From Xestospongia muta (lineage: Eukaryota; Porifera; Demospongiae; Haplosclerida; Petrosiidae), in assembly GCA_963693285.1 (NCBI GenBank), contig OY848919.1, positions 10,101,461 through 10,165,460 of the forward strand: 64,000 nt of DNA, given 5' to 3'. Both the position numbers and the translations under genes were made by a program. Shown in pieces: positions 60,601-64,000 of this stretch (position 1 is the stretch's first letter; every line of letters starts with the position of its first letter). Below the pieces are notes generated by a model. The model was not told the DNA's origin. It saw nothing but the letters and a program-made list of their open reading frames with translations, and ran no database searches.

Positions 60601-63600
60601 GAGCTTTTCAATGCAAATTTATATGCTACTTTACTTCACTTTTCTAATTTCTTAATTCACTAAAATTTTAACTAATGCTTTAATAAGCTAGATAATTTTG
60701 TTCAACATGTATATTGAAGTCTGAGATTGTAATAATATTCCTACATTTGCTTGAAAACCATTCATTCACTTGTTTGTACTAATTATAATAAAATTTATAA
60801 TGATTATGAATGTGTATTTACTTTAATTAGTTGATAGAGATAAGTATATTGATCTATTTCTATTTAGCTACAAAAGGTGCTATTATTTTATCTCGTAATG
60901 GGTATGCCTCATCATCTTATTATTATGGTATTGTGAGGGTCTCTTACAATAATGGATGGGGTAATATATGTGATGATTTCTACTACAATTCTCCTGAAGC
61001 TAATGTCATTTGTCATCAATTGGGATATACTGGGGCCTCTAGTTACTCTAGAGCTGGATTAGTGAGGTTAGAACTTATAGTCATACATGTAAGTCAGGTT
61101 TTAAATATTTCATTTAGTTATGGCACTGACACTCTGTCTATGAAGATGGATGATCTCAACTGTGCTAGTAGCAACTACCTTACTATTTTTCAGTGCACAT
61201 TCTCTACATACATTGATAGTGGATGTACTAATACTAACTCTTATGATGCTACTGTGTACTGCTGTAAGTGTGTCAATATTGTTCTTAGCAATTGTTGTGT
61301 TTGTGACAGATACCACTAGGATCTGGAACAGTAGTCCATTCTCTGGTATGATACGTCTTCAAGGCGGTAGTTATTGTAATCAAGGTCGTGTTGAAGTCTA
61401 TTGTAATGGAAAATGGGGGACAATATGTGATGATGGATTTGGTTCTACTGATGCTCGAACTATTTGTAAACAACTGGGATATAACAATTACTATAATTAT
61501 GATCACCTCAGTCTGTAAGTATAAGAACTAGTAATTATACATACATTAATTGATGCATAAAACAGCTGAGGTTTATGAATGACAAATTTGGATTCAACAG
61601 GTATTTGTATCACTATAATAGATCTGGTAGTTCCAGTCAACCTATTTGGAGTAGATACATGTCTAGTTCTTCCTCTGACACATGTTATGGTAGTAGTAAT
61701 TCCTGTCCATCAAGTAAAGTCAGTGGTTGTTCCCACTCAGAAGATGTTACTGTGGAATGTAGTAAGTGATAATCAATTAACTATTAATTTGTGTAATTAT
61801 GATAAAGAAGTGTTATTTTCTCAATGACATAACATTTCGTAATCAAATGTTGAGGCCACAGACCTGTAATAAATTTAAAAAGGTTATCACAGTGAGTCCT
61901 TTGAAATATCTAATTATAATGTTTTAAAATTTCTGTTCTTTAATAATTCTTCTGTAACTATCACAATGGTAACTACTAGTAGTATTAATTCTAAAGACAT
62001 AATTGTTGACATAGTTTTAGTAGCCTAAAGGTTAAAAACTAATCTAATATTGTATTCTATGGAAACTTGTGTTTATTTATTAACAAAATGCCAATAGATA
62101 TATTATCTATGCAATTACTGTGATATATTTACATCAAACATTTCAATTCCATCTGTATACCGTCATTGTGATAAATCTCATCCACATCACAACATTTGCT
62201 ACCTTCTTTAAAGTATATTTAATATGATAATTGCAATATATTATTAAAAAGGATCTCATTTCATTTAGCTTATAGCACCTCTTATTCCAAATCATCTAAT
62301 ACAAAGACTACTTGTTCTGGACTAATTTGTAAGTGACATCTAATAATAATTATAATTTATGATTTCAATTATATTATAAACTTAGTTTTTATTAATAGCA
62401 ACTCTGCCTCACTAACAAGATTACACTGATTATATTAATCATCTACTGAAAGCCAATACTATCTTAAAAACATTTAGCTTGGTTCCATTGATTTGTTTAG
62501 AAGCTGAGCATTACAATGAAAATTTATATATTCCTTTACTTCACTTTACTAATTTCTTAATTCACTAAAATTTTAACTAAAGCTTTAATAAGCTAGATAA
62601 TTTTGTTCAATATGTTTCTTGAAGTCTGAGATTGTAATAATATTCCTAACTTTGCTTGAAAACCATTCATTCACTTGTTTGTACTAATTATAATAATATT
62701 TATAATGATTTTGAATATGTATTTACTTTAATTAGTTGAGAGTCGAAAGTATATTGATCTATTTCTATTTAGCTACAATAGGTGCTATTATTTTATCTCG
62801 TAATGGGTATGCCTCATCATCTTATTATTATGGTATTGTGAGGGTCTCTTACAATAATGGATGGGGTAATATCTGTGATGATTACTACTATAATTCTGCT
62901 GAAGCTAATGTCATTTGTCATCAATTGGGATATACTGGAGCCTCTAGTTACTCTAGAGCTGGATTAGTGAGGTTAGAACTTATAGTCATACATGTAAGTC
63001 AGGTTTTAAATATTTCATTTAGTTATGGCACTGACACTCTGTCTATGAAGATGGATGATCTCAACTGTGCTAGTAGCAACTACCTTACTATTTTTCAGTG
63101 CACATTCTCTACATACATTGATAGTGGATGTACTAATACTAACTCTTATGATGCTACTGTGTACTGCTGTAAGTGTATCAATATTGTTCTTAGCAATTGT
63201 TGTGTTTGTGACAGATACCACTAGGATCTGGAACAGTAGCCCATTCTCTGGTATGATACGTCTTCAAGGCGGTAGTTATTGTAATCAAGGTCGTGTTGAA
63301 GTCTATTGTAATGGAAAATGGGGGACAATATGTGATGATGGATTTGGTTCTACTGATGCTCGAACTATTTGTAAACAACTGGGATATAACAATTACTATA
63401 ATTATGATCACCTCAGTCTGTAAGTATAAGAACTAGTAATTATACATACATTAATTGATGCATAAAACAGCTGAGGTCTATGAATGACAAATTTGGATTT
63501 AACATTTATTTGTATCACTATAATAGATCTGGTAGTTCCAGTCAACCTATTTGGAGTAGATACATGTCTAGTTCTTCCTCTGACACATGTTATGGTACTA

Positions 63601-63666
63601 GAAATTCCTGTCCATCAAGTTCAGTCAGTGGTTGTTCCCACTCAGAAGATGTTACTGTGGAATGTA
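55990..63666 (+). CDS. Gene 4: multi-SRCR receptor, 5' part (3' end off window)
   Basis: Signal exon 55990-56065 plus three complete A-E/A-D units are visible. The gene continues past the right edge, with exon E3 and later exons not seen. All visible exons are open and in frame. The three units are far more alike than units in the other genes, including their introns. Every C exon reads [19 protein letters not shown], adding a Cys absent elsewhere. Domain order and signal exon are as in gene 3. Whether the tail is of the long or short type cannot be known from this window. Confidence 0.85.
56066..58953 (+). other. Intron 1 of gene 4
   Basis: This 2.9-kb intron has a minisatellite relative near 56940, a (TA)n run at about 57627-57657 and the second copy of the 300-bp direct repeat (57626-57951). 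The last 480 bases match the end of gene 3 intron 1. No exon was recognised. Confidence 0.7.
57626..57951. repeat. Direct repeat copy 2 around gene 4 exon 1
   Basis: Matches 55190-55494 with scattered differences and small indels. Both begin at a (TA)n tract and end near GTTGAAT.ATGCT. Confidence 0.8.
58954..60423 (+). CDS. Gene 4 unit 1 (exons A1-E1)
   Basis: Exons: A 58954-59155, B 59208-59353, C 59400-59604, D 59712-59851, E 60364-60423. Exon A opens [12 protein letters not shown], the first-unit type, and has YYGNGW. B reads [13 protein letters not shown] and C contains the extra Cys (SYCNQ). The D-E intron (512 bases) is like those of units 2 and 3. Confidence 0.87.
60868..62328 (+). 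CDS. Gene 4 unit 2 (exons A2-E2)
   Basis: Exons: A 60868-61066, B 61118-61263, C 61310-61514, D 61622-61761, E 62269-62328. C is nearly base-for-base the same as in unit 1. D differs by a [13 protein letters not shown] segment. The A-B intron (51 bases) is stop-free in frame. Exon A has CDDFYYN in place of CDDYYYN. Confidence 0.87.
62773..63666 (+). CDS. Gene 4 unit 3 (exons A3-D3; E3 off window)
   Basis: Exons: A 62773-62971, B 63023-63168, C 63215-63419, D 63527-63666. Nearly identical to unit 2 in A and B and to unit 1 in D. E3 would be expected about 500-600 bases after D3, beyond 64000. The 334 bases after D3 match the D-E introns of units 1 and 2. Confidence 0.87.
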
Positions 63667-64000
63667 GTAAGTGATAATATCAATTAACTTTTAATTTGTA
63701 TAATTATGACAAAGAGATTTGTTATTTCCTCATTGACATAACATTTTGTAATTAATTTTGAGGCCCAGACCTGTAATCATATATGAAAAAATCATCACAA
63801 TGAGTTCTTTGAAATACTTAATGATAATGTCTTATATTTATTGTTCTTTAGTAATTCCTCTGTAACTATCAACAATGGTAACTACTAGTAGTATTAATTC
63901 TAAAGACATATTTGTTGACATAGTTTTGTTAGCCTAATATGAGTTATCAAGTAATCTAAAACTATATTCTATGCAAACTTGACTTCATTATTTAGCAAAA

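Noticed and set aside
61150..61518. Plus-strand frames of 122 codons running from B exons through the B-C intron into C exons
   Set aside because: The first part is the wrong frame of exon B, and only the C part is real. The B-C intron has proper GTAAGT...CAG borders.

Overview
This is AT-rich animal genomic DNA. It contains introns with GT...AG borders, microsatellites, foldback elements and part of an LTR retrotransposon, and no bacterial gene organisation. Nearly all coding sequence belongs to one family: large cell-surface proteins built from tandem scavenger receptor cysteine-rich (SRCR) domains. Big SRCR arrays in a compact AT-rich genome suggest a demosponge, possibly Amphimedon. That is inference from gene content, not proof.

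All genes are on the + strand, head to tail. Gene 1 (to 8780) has its signal exon beyond the left edge. It has four five-exon units, a distinct terminal SRCR pair and a short hydrophobic C-terminus. Next come a 1.35 kb direct duplication of gene-flank sequence (9502-13028) and a decayed gene 3' half (13146-14933). Gene 2 (16978-32110) has seven units, the terminal pair, a transmembrane (TM) segment and a long tail, but carries three disabling lesions. Gene 3 (35322-54351) is the intact model: 42 exons, about 2,300 residues, 16 SRCR domains, one TM segment and a long tail. Gene 4 starts at 55990 and runs off the right edge after at least three nearly identical units.

The repeat unit is five exons. 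A+B encode one SRCR domain, C+D a second, and E a 20-residue linker. Intron phases are A(1-2) B(2-1) C(1-2) D(2-1) E(1-1), so each SRCR domain, each linker and each whole unit is a phase 1-1 cassette that can be duplicated, lost or skipped without changing frame. The terminal pair (A'B'C'D') is followed by a stalk exon (F) and a TM/tail exon (G).

The most notable result is in the tails. Genes 2 and 3 end in sequences matching the ITAM consensus (YxxI/L, 10-11 residues, YxxL), with a PPxY motif overlapping the second tyrosine. Gene 3 also has YxNM and YEEI motifs. Gene 1 and the decayed copy have almost no tail after the same extracellular architecture. This resembles a paired-receptor arrangement with signalling and tail-less members, and it is still duplicating, converting and decaying. 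An immune or self-recognition role is plausible but not shown by the sequence.

Non-coding DNA: intron 1 of each gene is long (2.6-6.3 kb where complete) and rich in repeats. Blocks conserved between genes lie upstream of the first exons and downstream of the stop codons. No tRNA, rRNA or CRISPR array was seen.
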